A stretch of 64,000 nt of DNA from Propionigenium maris DSM 9537 (lineage in GTDB: Bacteria > Fusobacteriota > Fusobacteriia > Fusobacteriales > Fusobacteriaceae). A model generated the notes under the pieces. That model was not told the origin of the DNA. It did no database searches and saw only the letters and a program-made list of their open reading frames with translations. The position numbers and the translations under genes are program-made. The stretch covers positions 1 through 64,000 of the forward strand of contig NZ_BSDY01000008.1 of NCBI RefSeq assembly GCF_027925155.1, in the 5' to 3' direction. Within the stretch, counting starts at the first letter, position 1, and each line of letters begins with the position of its first letter. This document shows, piece after piece, positions 42,306 through 50,416 of this stretch.

Positions 42306-43118
42306 CTATATCCCTAATATCATTTTCATCTTTGCAAGCAGCCAAACCTGACCTTTCCCAGTAATCTTAGTCTGATAGATAACCTTACCATTGATAACTT
42401 TAGTAATAACTACAAAATATCCCATATTGATGTAATACTGATAGGGCTTGTTTTGATGATTAAGAATTCCGTTAAACCTCATCTCTCTGAAGAGCTTCCT
42501 TTGACCTAATCCCAGGGTTCCATATGTAGCCTTTGCAAAGTCATTGATAGATACTAAACTGGCAGACTCACCTACACTCTCAGCAAATGCAATTTGATCC
42601 TTAGACTCTCTGACAGAGTTAATAGCTTTCATAAAGATAGCCGGTTTTGAATCATCTGGTAATTCATCCCATTTGATAAGCTGCTCAAAGATTGCAGTCA
42701 TCTTATCTTCTTTTGTAGCATTACTCTCAACTTGAATAAGGTATTGAATAATGTTCTTAGCTACATAAGAAGATTGACCTAAGTGACAAGCAAATAACAT
42801 GATATGCTTTCGATTGAATAGATTAATCTTACTAACCCTTTTCGGTAATAAGGTACCGACAGATTTGTCGGTGAGTTGTTTTTTGATATCCTTCCTATTT
42901 TTCTTGTAATCACCATACATGAGAAAATCACTTCTGCTTGACTCTAATACTCTCTCAATGGTTCTTTCGCTGACCTTAAAGAAATCAGCAACCATTTTCT
43001 TAGTAGCACCAATTTCACCTATCATAGCAAGAGAACCTACTCTAGAGATAATATCCATAGCTCTACTCTCAGTAACAGAATTCATACTATAAGTTTGTAA
43101 TTCCATTGTTCTCACCAT
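42306..43118 (-). CDS. Phage antirepressor KilAC-domain-like protein
   Basis: Up to 270 residues. The N-terminal half contains a helix-turn-helix-like VADFFKVSERTIERVLESS. The C-terminal 80 residues match the pattern of the KilAC domain of phage antirepressors: DFAKATYGTLGLGQRKLF, then PYQYYINMGYFVV and TGKGQVWL. Such proteins switch phages or satellites by interfering with repressors. The first ATG (43118) overlaps the RHH gene; the in-frame ATG at 43106 has GGTGAG upstream and may be the true start. It forms a minus-strand unit with the RHH gene. Confidence 0.68.
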   Translation of the reverse strand: MVRTMELQTYSMNSVTESRAMDIISRVGSLAMIGEIGATKKMVADFFKVSERTIERVLESSRSDFLMYGDYKKNRKDIKKQLTDKSVGTLLPKRVSKINLFNRKHIMLFACHLGQSSYVAKNIIQYLIQVESNATKEDKMTAIFEQLIKWDELPDDSKPAIFMKAINSVRESKDQIAFAESVGESASLVSINDFAKATYGTLGLGQRKLFREMRFNGILNHQNKPYQYYINMGYFVVITKVINGKVIYQTKITGKGQVWLLAKMKMILGI

Positions 43119-43284
43119 CCATCGTAGAAAGATTAGCTACGATAAGATTTTCCACTAAACACGACATAGTAATTCTATGATCCTTAGAGTAGTCTTTCAG
43201 TAACTTGTAAATTGAATCATTTAGCATAAGTGTTACTTTAGATAAGTTGCTTCCTCTCTTGAAACTAATTAAATTTGTATTCAT
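43087..43284 (-). CDS. Ribbon-helix-helix (CopG-like) regulator, island 1
   Basis: A 65-residue protein with the RHH layout: a beta strand with basic and hydrophobic residues (KVTLMLNDSIYKLLKDYS) and two helices (MSCLVENLIVANL). A relative lies in island 2 (55585-55842) at the equivalent place. It starts behind AAAAGGAGG and lies next to an 11-bp inverted repeat that is probably its operator, so it likely represses itself and the divergent genes. Confidence 0.72.
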   Translation of the reverse strand: MNTNLISFKRGSNLSKVTLMLNDSIYKLLKDYSKDHRITMSCLVENLIVANLSTMDGENNGITNL

Positions 43285-43300
43285 ATTGAATACCTCCTTT

Positions 43301-43328
43301 TCTAAACATTATTAATTTAATGTTTAGA
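43301..43328. promoter_or_regulatory. Operator-like palindrome, island 1
   Basis: TCTAAACATTA (43301-43311) and TAATGTTTAGA (43318-43328), an 11-bp perfect inverted repeat with 6-bp spacer, 17 bp upstream of the RHH start codon. The same 28-bp layout occurs at 55858-55885. Confidence 0.72.
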
Positions 43329-43445
43329 GAGGAAGAGAAAACTCGAATGTATTAGGCTAAGAGAGTTACTACATACGGCAACGATATAATAAGAGTACAA
43401 TGTGTTTGTTAATGTAATTTTATTCTTTTAAAATAAACAAAAGAC

Positions 43446-43475
43446 TTGTTTTTGGGGCTTAATATAATGTATATT
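43446..43475 (+). promoter_or_regulatory. Rightward island 1 promoter
   Basis: TTGTTT (43446-43451), an 18-bp spacer and TATATT (43470-43475). Both hexamers, the spacer length and the flanks (AAATAAACAAAAGAC upstream, ATTGTGTGGGA downstream) recur in island 2. Confidence 0.65.
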
Positions 43476-43514
43476 ATTGTGTGGGAGAAAATAAAAAATT
43501 AGGGGGAGAGTTTT

Positions 43515-43871
43515 ATGTTAATGTTTTTAATTATTTTTTTATGTTTGATTTTGTATCTATTATTTAAACACACATTTAAAACAATAGTGATACTATTGTT
43601 AGGGTTTATGGTTTTGTATGTTACTAATCCAAAAGAAGAAAGTTTTGAGGCGTATTATTCGAGACAAATTACAGAAGAAGAAATGGATAAAAATTGGTTA
43701 GAAAAAATGGCTTTAGAAGGGATTGAACTTCAGGGGAAAATGACTATAAAAAGAAAAGATATGAACATTTTTAGTATATATCAAATTGATAGGCTAGATA
43801 AGAAAGTAGGATATTTAGGAGTGCTTAATCTCTTTATTCCTATTTATGAAGAGGAAGAGTCAATTATATAA
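43515..43871 (+). CDS. Small membrane-anchored hypothetical protein
   Basis: A 118-residue protein with two adjacent N-terminal hydrophobic helices (about residues 1-17 and 20-38) and a charged C-terminal part of about 75 residues. It is the first gene transcribed from the duplicated rightward promoter, behind GGGGGAGAG. No family recognised. Its place after the regulator, where island 2 carries its cargo protein, makes it a candidate for an early or exclusion function; that is speculation. Confidence 0.58.
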   Translation: MLMFLIIFLCLILYLLFKHTFKTIVILLLGFMVLYVTNPKEESFEAYYSRQITEEEMDKNWLEKMALEGIELQGKMTIKRKDMNIFSIYQIDRLDKKVGYLGVLNLFIPIYEEEESII

Positions 43872-43906
43872 TAATTCTTAAGAATATGAGAGGAATGGGG
43901 AGAACA

Positions 43907-44449
43907 ATGAAAAAAATAATATTTATATTGTTAGTTCTAGTTAATATTAATGGGTATGCTTTTGAAGGAATAAATGATTTAAGTTTTAAGGAGGAGCCTT
44001 TTATTAATCCTAAAATTATAGAGGATATGAGCACTTGGATTTCGGATACAGGAGATCAGGTTGTAGCAATTAATTTAAGGGATTCACAAGATTCTAATAG
44101 GTATTATTGTGATTATAAAGTTCGTGAAAGCGAAGACGGATTTCCATATGTTGAATATAGGAGAGAAGAAGGTGAAGGTGGCTTTGGATATCAATATATT
44201 GGAGAATTAGAGCCTAATACCCATGTAGTAAAGGTATACAATAATGGAGGAGGTAGTTACACCTTTGTTGAGTTAATGTTTATAGAAATTTTAAAAAGTA
44301 ATTCTATTACTTATGATATTGATGATCATAAAATTAAAAAAAATACTGAAAGAACATTGCTACATAAAATAGGATCAATGCCGGTAAAAGGTAGAGGATA
44401 TACAAGTTTTTACGTAGAAGATGGACAGTTATATAAAGCTAAATATTAA
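43907..44449 (+). CDS. Secreted hypothetical protein
   Basis: A 180-residue protein with a classic signal peptide: KK, then IIFILLVLVNINGYA, with cleavage likely after YA. The mature part is beta-rich with many Tyr and Gly and no cysteine pair that I can place with confidence. The start at 43907 is preferred over 43886 because it begins at the signal peptide with GGGGAG upstream. It follows the previous gene by 35 nt. Not recognised. Confidence 0.58.
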   Translation: MKKIIFILLVLVNINGYAFEGINDLSFKEEPFINPKIIEDMSTWISDTGDQVVAINLRDSQDSNRYYCDYKVRESEDGFPYVEYRREEGEGGFGYQYIGELEPNTHVVKVYNNGGGSYTFVELMFIEILKSNSITYDIDDHKIKKNTERTLLHKIGSMPVKGRGYTSFYVEDGQLYKAKY

Positions 44450-44575
44450 TAATAATAACTATATAAAAAGTTTAAGAAAAGTCTGAAAATAGGGAGTTAG
44501 TAAAAACCGTAAAAACTACCTACTTCAAACTTATATTATTACCTTGAGATAAAACCAACAATCAAGGAGGTAATA

Positions 44576-45088
44576 ATGGTAGTAGAAAAAACAACACTAA
44601 AAACAGAGGCTATGTTTTCAGAAAATAAGAAACATAGGTACATTTTGCGTAAGGAGTGGGATAAAGCTAAAGATAGAGCTTGTGTACTAATGATTAATCC
44701 AAGCGATGCAGACGGTATAGTAGTAGATCTAACTACACAATTAGTAATTAATAATCTTTCTAAACTAGACTATGGATCAGTAGACATATTGAACCTGTAT
44801 TCTATGATAGGTAGACTAGCTACAAGAGCTGAGACAGAAGAAGCTAAGACAGAAAACTTGAAAGCTATAATGCAATCATGTGATAAAGCTACAAAGATCA
44901 TACTAGCTTATGGAGCAATTGGTAAGAGTAATAAGACTGTAAAGGAGAGGATAGATGAGCTTCTATCTAGCTTAGAAGCATACAAAGATAAAGTTTTCTA
45001 TCTAACTGATAAAGGTGGAGAAACATTGTATCATCCACTTGTACCATCAGTAAGGCTGCAGTGGGAGCTAGTAACATATTTCAAATAG
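44576..45088 (+). CDS. DUF1643 domain protein
   Basis: A 170-residue protein that fits DUF1643 across its length: RYILRKEWD near the start, the strong ACVLMINPSDADG motif, DILNLYSMIGR, and a C-terminal YHPLVPSV. The function of DUF1643 is unknown; it is common on plasmids, phages and islands. Strong SD CAAGGAGG. A terminator follows. Confidence 0.83.
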   Translation: MVVEKTTLKTEAMFSENKKHRYILRKEWDKAKDRACVLMINPSDADGIVVDLTTQLVINNLSKLDYGSVDILNLYSMIGRLATRAETEEAKTENLKAIMQSCDKATKIILAYGAIGKSNKTVKERIDELLSSLEAYKDKVFYLTDKGGETLYHPLVPSVRLQWELVTYFK

Positions 45089-45100
45089 TAATAATAAGCG

Positions 45101-45127
45101 AAGGCAACCCATAGGGGTTGTCTTTTT
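45101..45127 (+). terminator. Terminator after DUF1643
   Basis: AAGGCAACCC and GGGTTGTCTT pair across a short loop, then TTTC. Confidence 0.8.
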
Positions 45128-45145
45128 CTATTTCAAGGGGGAAGC

Positions 45146-45451
45146 ATGAATATAACAGAGTCTAAAGAACTAGCAGAGAAGCTGACAGGAAAAGAGGTAG
45201 AAGAAGAAGCCATAGAGGGGATCTATCTAGGAATTGAAGAACTACCAGAGAGAATATCTATGATCCTGGAAGGAAATGATGAAGATTTCATGGCTTATCT
45301 AAATCCTATTGATGAAGATAAGGTAGTAATCCATGTTCTTTCAGAGAGTGAAGAAGTACTAGTATCATACCTAGCTGATGAAGCAGGAAGTGTAGAGGAG
45401 GTCTATCATGGTACTAAAGGAATGGAACAAGGCTCTCATATGGGAAGCTAA
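45146..45451 (+). CDS. Strongly acidic small hypothetical protein
   Basis: A 101-residue protein with about 28 Asp/Glu and far fewer Lys/Arg, giving a very negative charge. No family recognised. It begins behind CAAGGGGGAAGC and overlaps the next gene by 44 nt, which suggests a compact, plasmid-like arrangement. Acidic small proteins on mobile elements sometimes mimic DNA to block defence nucleases; nothing here proves that. Confidence 0.52.
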   Translation: MNITESKELAEKLTGKEVEEEAIEGIYLGIEELPERISMILEGNDEDFMAYLNPIDEDKVVIHVLSESEEVLVSYLADEAGSVEEVYHGTKGMEQGSHMGS

Positions 45452-45635
45452 AGTATTGATGGATAAGAAGTATTACTCCTATGACCAAGCAATGAATAGG
45501 TCTTGGGGTCTCAACTATAAATCTATAATGGCAGACGAAGATGTGGATGTATCAGAGCTAAGGGAACTCTATTGGAAAGATGGAGCAGCAGAGCTAGAAA
45601 GATACACAGAAGAGATAATAGGGAGGTATAGATAG
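45408..45635 (+). CDS. Small hypothetical protein
   Basis: A 75-residue protein whose start lies within the end of the previous gene, behind GAGGAGG. The sequence has aromatic and charged residues (YYSYDQAMNRSWGLNY, ELRELYWKDGAAELERY). The following gene starts 1 nt after its stop. Not recognised. Confidence 0.5.
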   Translation: MVLKEWNKALIWEAKVLMDKKYYSYDQAMNRSWGLNYKSIMADEDVDVSELRELYWKDGAAELERYTEEIIGRYR

Positions 45636-45636
45636 G

Positions 45637-45969
45637 ATGGTAGAGTTTGAGGAACTGGGATTGGAAGAAGGAATAGAATTTGAGGGTGTAACAACGATTG
45701 AAGAGATGAAGGAGAACCTAAAGAAGGGCTATGGGATTGTGATAAGTGGAGATAAGTGTAAAGGTATATACTATTCAGAAGATCATGCAAAGCTCTATCT
45801 TTTTGAGTGCCAGGATGAAGAGGAAGATCTGACAACAGTAGAAAACTATGAGTTGATGGGTATGGAAATAAGTATAGAGGAAGTAGACAAGCTGATAACA
45901 GAGTACTTGAATACTTTGAAAAAGGAAGAAGGCAGAAGGAAAAAATATGATGAATGGCTATCGGAATAA
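45637..45969 (+). CDS. Acidic small hypothetical protein
   Basis: A 110-residue acidic protein (EFEELGLEEGIEFEGV at the start) with two Cys. Starts behind GGGAGG, immediately after the preceding stop. It ends a three-gene run of small proteins. Not recognised. Confidence 0.5.
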   Translation: MVEFEELGLEEGIEFEGVTTIEEMKENLKKGYGIVISGDKCKGIYYSEDHAKLYLFECQDEEEDLTTVENYELMGMEISIEEVDKLITEYLNTLKKEEGRRKKYDEWLSE

Positions 45970-46093
45970 TAAAAAATATAAAACAGATAGAGATAGAGAA
46001 GTAATTCAAAAAGTGGTTTAAAAATTCGATTGATCATTTAGTAGACTTAGCTAAATATCTATAGAATAAAAAGCTTTTAAAAATGAACGTTAT

Positions 46094-46123
46094 TTTGAAA
46101 AAAGTTTTTTATATGGTATATAA
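46094..46123 (+). promoter_or_regulatory. Promoter in a 400-nt gap of island 1
   Basis: TTGAAA (46094-46099), an 18-bp spacer and TATAAT (46118-46123). The next gene starts at 46371, leaving a leader of about 240 nt in which I see no clear structure. The rest of the 45970-46370 gap holds nothing I can support. Confidence 0.6.
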
Positions 46124-46370
46124 TTATCGAGTGATCTCCACTATTCTTTATAGAAAAATCTTATACAAAATAAAGTTCAAAGAACTAGAGAGCAACAAAA
46201 GGGAGAATGTCAGATCAAGGTGAAGATAGAAAATGAGATCAGGAAGACTCATAAAGGTTTCAGAAGATAAAGAAACTAAGTATTCTTAACCTAAAGTTAC
46301 AAGGGAATAAAATTTATTTGACTAGATACTAAAAGATAAAGATACTAAAAATATAAATAGGGGGAGAGAG

Positions 46371-47249
46371 ATGAGAGAGATAACAGTTAGAGAGGCGGTA
46401 AAAGAACTAGGTTTGGAAAAGGAGAGCTTTGAAAAGTATCATAAGATGTCATTTGGGATAGCTAGTATTTCAAAGTTTTATCCATTGAACAAGACATTGA
46501 AAGAACTCAATGAAGGGGAGTATATACTGCCAATTTTCGTAGTGATAGGACTAGCATTGGTAATATTTATGACTAGTGGTTTCGTAGCTCCATTTGTTCT
46601 TGTGGGGATGAACTATCTTGTAGGAAAAAAATTGGTAAACCTACTAAAACAATACTGTGAAAGAAATAATATTGAACTAGAGATAGATGATAATAAAAGA
46701 GATCTACTATATGTGAGAAATAAGATGTTGGATATAGCAAGGATAGAAGGAGGGGAAACTGTTGAAATGAGAGAAGAAGCAGTAAACCTTGATGGAAACC
46801 AAAGAAAGTTAGACAAGGGAAAGTTGAAATGGATAGTGATTGGGGTAGTTGTATTCATATCATTGCTAGGGCTAGGGTCTGATCCTGAAATAGCTAATAC
46901 TAAAGATGCTCAAGTAGTTCCAGGGTATGATATGACTATTGAAGAATTTGTGGATGAAGTTGAAGAAGAAATTAGTTGGAGAACAGGAAAGAAAGCTGTG
47001 ACAGAGTGGGAAGTTCTTGAAGATGATAAAGGTAAATCTGTAAAGATAGCACTTTATGATTCAAAAGCCAAAGAAATAATGGAAACAGCTATATTTATGG
47101 TAATGAGTGAAGAGGACGAAGTAGTATATTCAAGATCTGTTGGAATAATTAACGGTACTCCTTTTAGGTATGCTGACTATATTAACTATTTGGCAGTTAA
47201 TATACTAGGGGATAAAAATCTTGAAGACGCATCTTTTAGCTTGTACTAA
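46371..47249 (+). CDS. Membrane protein of unknown function
   Basis: A 292-residue protein. Residues about 55-85 form two close hydrophobic segments (ILPIFVVIGLALVIFMTSG, then FVAPFVLVGMNYL), and about 157-170 a third (WIVIGVVVFISLLGLG). The C-terminal 120 residues are a soluble acidic domain (EEFVDEVEEEISWRTGKKAVTEW in part). GGGGGAGAG precedes the start. A terminator follows. Not recognised. Confidence 0.6.
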   Translation: MREITVREAVKELGLEKESFEKYHKMSFGIASISKFYPLNKTLKELNEGEYILPIFVVIGLALVIFMTSGFVAPFVLVGMNYLVGKKLVNLLKQYCERNNIELEIDDNKRDLLYVRNKMLDIARIEGGETVEMREEAVNLDGNQRKLDKGKLKWIVIGVVVFISLLGLGSDPEIANTKDAQVVPGYDMTIEEFVDEVEEEISWRTGKKAVTEWEVLEDDKGKSVKIALYDSKAKEIMETAIFMVMSEEDEVVYSRSVGIINGTPFRYADYINYLAVNILGDKNLEDASFSLY

Positions 47250-47291
47250 AATAAAGAAACTTGAATATGATTAAGTTGCAAAGTAAAGATG

Positions 47292-47326
47292 AAAGGCAGA
47301 TAGGATATATCCTACCTGCCTTTTTT
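47292..47326 (+). terminator. Terminator
   Basis: AAAGGCAG/CTGCCTTT outer stem with inner TAGGA/TCCTA, then a T-run. Confidence 0.88.
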
Positions 47327-47352
47327 GATGTGAAATATGAGGAGGTGAAAGT

Positions 47353-47418
47353 ATGATAAGGATAAATCCAAGACCAAGAACACCATTATCAATTTGGTGG
47401 GAAATACTGAATAGTTAA
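47353..47418 (+). CDS. 21-residue peptide ORF
   Basis: A minimal frame behind GAGGAGGTGAAAGT: MIRINPRPRTPLSIWWEILN and a final Ser. Proline/arginine-rich start and a Trp-Trp pair. The strong ribosome binding site is the main reason to list it; it could be a leader peptide for the next peptide gene. Confidence 0.35.
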   Translation: MIRINPRPRTPLSIWWEILNS

Positions 47419-47447
47419 AATAAAAATCAAGAAAGGAGGTCTGAGGT

Positions 47448-47516
47448 ATGCTTGGAACCATACTAATAGCAGTTGGAACAGGATTAACTATCATAGGAAA
47501 TAATATTGATAAGTAA
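47448..47516 (+). CDS. 22-residue hydrophobic peptide
   Basis: Frame behind AAGAAAGGAGGT, ending one base before a terminator. The peptide reads MLGTILIAVGTGLTIIGN followed by NIDK: one short membrane-spanning helix with Gly-x3-Gly spacing and a charged end. Size and character resemble type I toxin or small membrane regulatory peptides. No antisense RNA was identified. Confidence 0.42.
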   Translation: MLGTILIAVGTGLTIIGNNIDK

Positions 47517-47550
47517 GAGAGATAGCCTAAAGGCTATCTCTTTTCTTTTT
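47517..47550 (+). terminator. Terminator after the 22-residue peptide
   Basis: GAGATAGCC (47517-47525) / GGCTATCTC (47530-47538), TAAA loop, long T-run. Confidence 0.92.
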
Positions 47551-47790
47551 TCTATCGTAAGGGTGTTGAGGTTGGGAGTGAGGATGTTTGTAGAGAGAAT
47601 GAAAGAAATACTCAGTCAAATAGGAGATCAAGATCTAACAGCAAGGATACTAATGAGTGAAAATCATGAAAAGGAAAATGTAATGTAGCAACTCACGGAG
47701 TCAATGTGATTTATATATAAAATACTTTTCAAAACACAATATGTATATCATCACTGACAAAATATAACAAGATGTTGTAGTAGAAACAGA

Positions 47791-47842
47791 ACACGAAAGT
47801 TAGGAGAGTAAATCTTAAAATAAAAGGATCTAACTTTTGGGA
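47791..47842 (+). repeat. Island hairpin repeat, copy a
   Basis: First of four related elements of about 52 nt. CGAAAGTTAG pairs with CTAACTTTTGG in this copy. It ends just before the ribosome binding site of the DUF960 gene. Confidence 0.6.
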
Positions 47843-47861
47843 AAAGATGGAGGAAAAGAAA

Positions 47862-48152
47862 ATGTTTGAGAACAAGAGATACATGACACGAGGATTTCAG
47901 CAAGAGATCTCCCTGGAATTACAACTAACAATATTCCAATTGATAGATGAATTGAAGATAAAATCTAAGATGGACTACTTGCAGGTATTTGAGCTAAGCA
48001 AGGAAGGGTACATTCAAGTATTGGAGCATAGAATGGAAGAGCCTGAATATAAGAAAATATATAGGTTTGCATTCACTAGACCTGTAACAGCCAAAGTGTT
48101 TGTGATTGATGATGGAGATCATACTACTGTTATGTTGGCAGAGGAATATTGA
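47862..48152 (+). CDS. DUF960 family protein
   Basis: A 96-residue protein with the pattern I know from DUF960: MFENKRYMTRGFQQEISLEL, then LIDELK and DYLQVFELS, and a C-terminal KVFVIDDGDHTTVMLAEEY (in part). DUF960 proteins are typical of Gram-positive plasmids and have no known function. The start at 47862 has GGAGG at the right distance; an upstream ATG (47847) does not. The next gene's longest frame overlaps the stop. Confidence 0.78.
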   Translation: MFENKRYMTRGFQQEISLELQLTIFQLIDELKIKSKMDYLQVFELSKEGYIQVLEHRMEEPEYKKIYRFAFTRPVTAKVFVIDDGDHTTVMLAEEY

Positions 48153-48172
48153 ATCTAAAAAGGAGAGGGAGA

Positions 48173-48541
48173 ATGAATATTTTTGTATCGCTAGATCCAA
48201 TAGAAATACTAGAAAGAATAGGAAAAGAAGAAATAGAAAAGTATATCTCTATGAATTGGGAAATTGAAGATATAGAAAAGATAATTGGAGAAAATCATAA
48301 TGTAGACAATCTTTGGAATTCTATAGAGGATAGAGTAGATTCAATGGAGAAATTTGTAGTAGAAAAGCTGTCTGTTACTAATCTACTAAAGGAGATTGAA
48401 GATGGTGATATAGTGGACTATCTGAAAAATGATTCAGAATACTTCATTTCAGATGATATAGATGAGTTGATGGAGCAGATCAATGCTTCAGGTTGTATAG
48501 ATGATGTGATAGATCAATTTTCATTGAAATATAATAGGTAA
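48173..48541 (+). CDS. Acidic hypothetical protein
   Basis: A 122-residue, strongly acidic, helical protein. The start at 48173 follows GGAGAGGGAG; the frame can be extended to 48149 without a ribosome binding site. The second half is unusually rich in Asp/Glu (SDDIDELMEQINASG). Directly followed by a hairpin repeat. Not recognised. Confidence 0.52.
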   Translation: MNIFVSLDPIEILERIGKEEIEKYISMNWEIEDIEKIIGENHNVDNLWNSIEDRVDSMEKFVVEKLSVTNLLKEIEDGDIVDYLKNDSEYFISDDIDELMEQINASGCIDDVIDQFSLKYNR

Positions 48542-48542
48542 A

Positions 48543-48595
48543 ACCCGAAAGTAAGGAGAGATAATTTTAAAAATAGACTATCCTAAGTTTTGAGG
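48543..48595 (+). repeat. Island hairpin repeat, copy b
   Basis: ACCCGAAAGTAAGG ... TCCTAAGTTTTGAGG, overlapping the end region of the preceding gene. Confidence 0.6.
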
Positions 48596-48653
48596 AAGCG
48601 GAAAACGGAGAGAGGGGCTAAGAGTTTCTCTTTTTTTGATGTAGGAGGAATAG

Positions 48654-49055
48654 ATGGAGAAAATAAAAATTGGAGAGATAATAGTAAAGGATGATGCTAT
48701 AAATTCTAAATCAAGAGATAGAATGGTCGATGAAATTGAAAAGTATATAAAGGGAATTCCAGTAGTGCATGATGGGATATGTCATTTGTACGGATATTTT
48801 TTGAAGGAATATCTAAAATGTAAGTATCTGAGCCATGTCTATCAATTTTCTTTAAACGTACAAAATTTTGAGCTAGAGATTTTATACATTTTGAAGATTA
48901 ATAACCTTGATGTTGAGGAAGTACAGGAGGCAATAGAAGAACTACTGGAAAAGTATAATAGCTCCGATGATACTTTGGATCGACTGCTAGAGGAAATAGT
49001 AGAAAGGTTCAATAGAGTAGAGGGATATGAAATATTTGAACATTGGGAAAGATAG
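48654..49055 (+). CDS. Acidic hypothetical protein
   Basis: A 133-residue helical acidic protein behind GTAGGAGG. The C-terminal half (VEEVQEAIEELLEKYN, DRLLEEIVERFNRVEGYE) could form a helical bundle. It resembles its neighbour at 48173 in composition and size, and each is followed by the same kind of hairpin repeat, so both may descend from one duplicated unit. Not recognised. Confidence 0.5.
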   Translation: MEKIKIGEIIVKDDAINSKSRDRMVDEIEKYIKGIPVVHDGICHLYGYFLKEYLKCKYLSHVYQFSLNVQNFELEILYILKINNLDVEEVQEAIEELLEKYNSSDDTLDRLLEEIVERFNRVEGYEIFEHWER

Positions 49056-49108
49056 ACCCGAAAGTAAGAAATATAGATTCTAAAGAAAAAGTATCCTAAG
49101 TTTTGGGT
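49056..49108 (+). repeat. Island hairpin repeat, copy c
   Basis: ACCCGAAA (49056-49063) pairs with TTTTGGGT (49101-49108), with an internal AAG/CCTAAG region. Confidence 0.65.
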
Positions 49109-49123
49109 ATGATGTTTTCTATC

Positions 49124-49179
49124 TAGTTTTGAAAAGGGTAATAATATATACCTAAAGGTATAAACCCTTTTCAAAACTA
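49124..49179. repeat. Large perfect palindrome (cruciform or hairpin)
   Basis: TAGTTTTGAAAAGGGT (49124-49139) and ACCCTTTTCAAAACTA (49164-49179) are a 16-bp perfect inverted repeat, with an inner TATACC/GGTATA stem around TAAA. No T-run follows. It sits between hairpin copies c and d in a 340-nt gene-free stretch. Confidence 0.88.
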
Positions 49180-49215
49180 CCTATAAAAATCATAGAAATA
49201 ACAGTATAAGATAAA

Positions 49216-49267
49216 ACCCGAAAGTAAGGAATAAAATTCTAAAGAAAATAAGTTGTAAGTTTTGGGT
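49216..49267 (+). repeat. Island hairpin repeat, copy d
   Basis: ACCCGAAAGTAAGGAATA ... GTAAGTTTTGGGT, closely matching copy c. Confidence 0.65.
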
Positions 49268-49394
49268 ATAAAATCTTGAAGATAAGCATTTTATAGATAC
49301 AATAGTTCAAGTGAAGGTTTCAGAAGTACTAGAAAAGTACTATAATAAGATGTATTTTTTCAAAAATATTATTGTTTTATATAGAGGGGGATAA

Positions 49395-50210
49395 ATGAAG
49401 TTTAAAGATTTTTTACGTATATGTAATACAATACATGAAAGAAAAATAGTTAAAGATGAAATTTTCTATGGGTTAATAGGTAAAAAAGCAGTAGAAAAGA
49501 AGAAATTTTATTATGAGGGGCTAAAGAAAGAAGAGGCACTAGATAAAATCATAGATTTTGAACTTAGGGAAAAAGATGAAGAGTTTTTGAGTTTGAAAGC
49601 CATCATAAAAATTATTAAAAAGATAGATTATGATGATCTAGTGAGCGAAACAACTATGAATGATAGATTTTTAATTTTCATAGAGAAAATAGGTTCTAAA
49701 GAGGACTATACTTTATCAAGTGAGAAGCATTTTAAATTCGTTAAGGCTCAAATTCTAATAGTAATATTTATTTTGATAGAGCTAGGGACAAGCCAGGCAT
49801 TATTGAATATGTATACAACTCAAGCTAAGGATAGAATTACATATATAGATTTAGAAATGTTTTTTCATCAATTATATAATTTTTTAGAAATATACATAGA
49901 AGATCCAGAAATGAGAGATCAAGTTTTTAATTCTTTCTCATCTCATTTTAAGTTTGATATGTTGATGTCCTATAAAAATAACTTAGGAAGATTTAGTGAG
50001 ATTTACGAATTGATAGATGGATATGAAAAGTTAGAAACAGCAGAGTTAAACGTAAGAATAGCATTGGTTGATCAATTTGATAAGACTTTAAATAAAGTGT
50101 TTTATAATATTGAAAATGCTTTTAAGGAAGGTCTTAATAATAATATTGAAGAAACAAATAAAAATTCAAAGAATATTAAGTTTAAATTTTTAGAATCGAT
50201 AGGATACTAA
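49395..50210 (+). CDS. Helical hypothetical protein
   Basis: A 271-residue, AT-rich, mainly helical protein with one hydrophobic stretch (about residues 116-132, AQILIVIFILIELGTSQ). Starts behind TAGAGGGGGA and closed by a terminator. Not recognised; size and helical character are reminiscent of Abi-type proteins but there is no motif to support that. Confidence 0.55.
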   Translation: MKFKDFLRICNTIHERKIVKDEIFYGLIGKKAVEKKKFYYEGLKKEEALDKIIDFELREKDEEFLSLKAIIKIIKKIDYDDLVSETTMNDRFLIFIEKIGSKEDYTLSSEKHFKFVKAQILIVIFILIELGTSQALLNMYTTQAKDRITYIDLEMFFHQLYNFLEIYIEDPEMRDQVFNSFSSHFKFDMLMSYKNNLGRFSEIYELIDGYEKLETAELNVRIALVDQFDKTLNKVFYNIENAFKEGLNNNIEETNKNSKNIKFKFLESIGY

Positions 50211-50232
50211 AGGGGTGAAAACCTCTTTTTTT
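50209..50232 (+). terminator. Terminator
   Basis: AGGGGT (50211-50216) / ACCTCT (50221-50226) around GAAA, then a T-run. Confidence 0.75.
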
Positions 50233-50416
50233 ATTGGGAAAGTTATTATATACAAAAAGTTCGAAATTAATTTTTTTGATATTTCGACCCCTTAAGAAAA
50301 TATCTGTATACTACAGGAGTCGACAGAAAGTGGTACCACAAAATAACAGCAAAGAGATCGGATAACGGTTTCTTAGCACATCGAGAACTAAATATAAATT
50401 TTGTGGAGGTATTACT

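Noticed and set aside
47506..47688. 60-residue ORF
   Set aside because: Its first part overlaps a strong terminator. A shorter form from 47584 is possible but has no clear ribosome binding site spacing.
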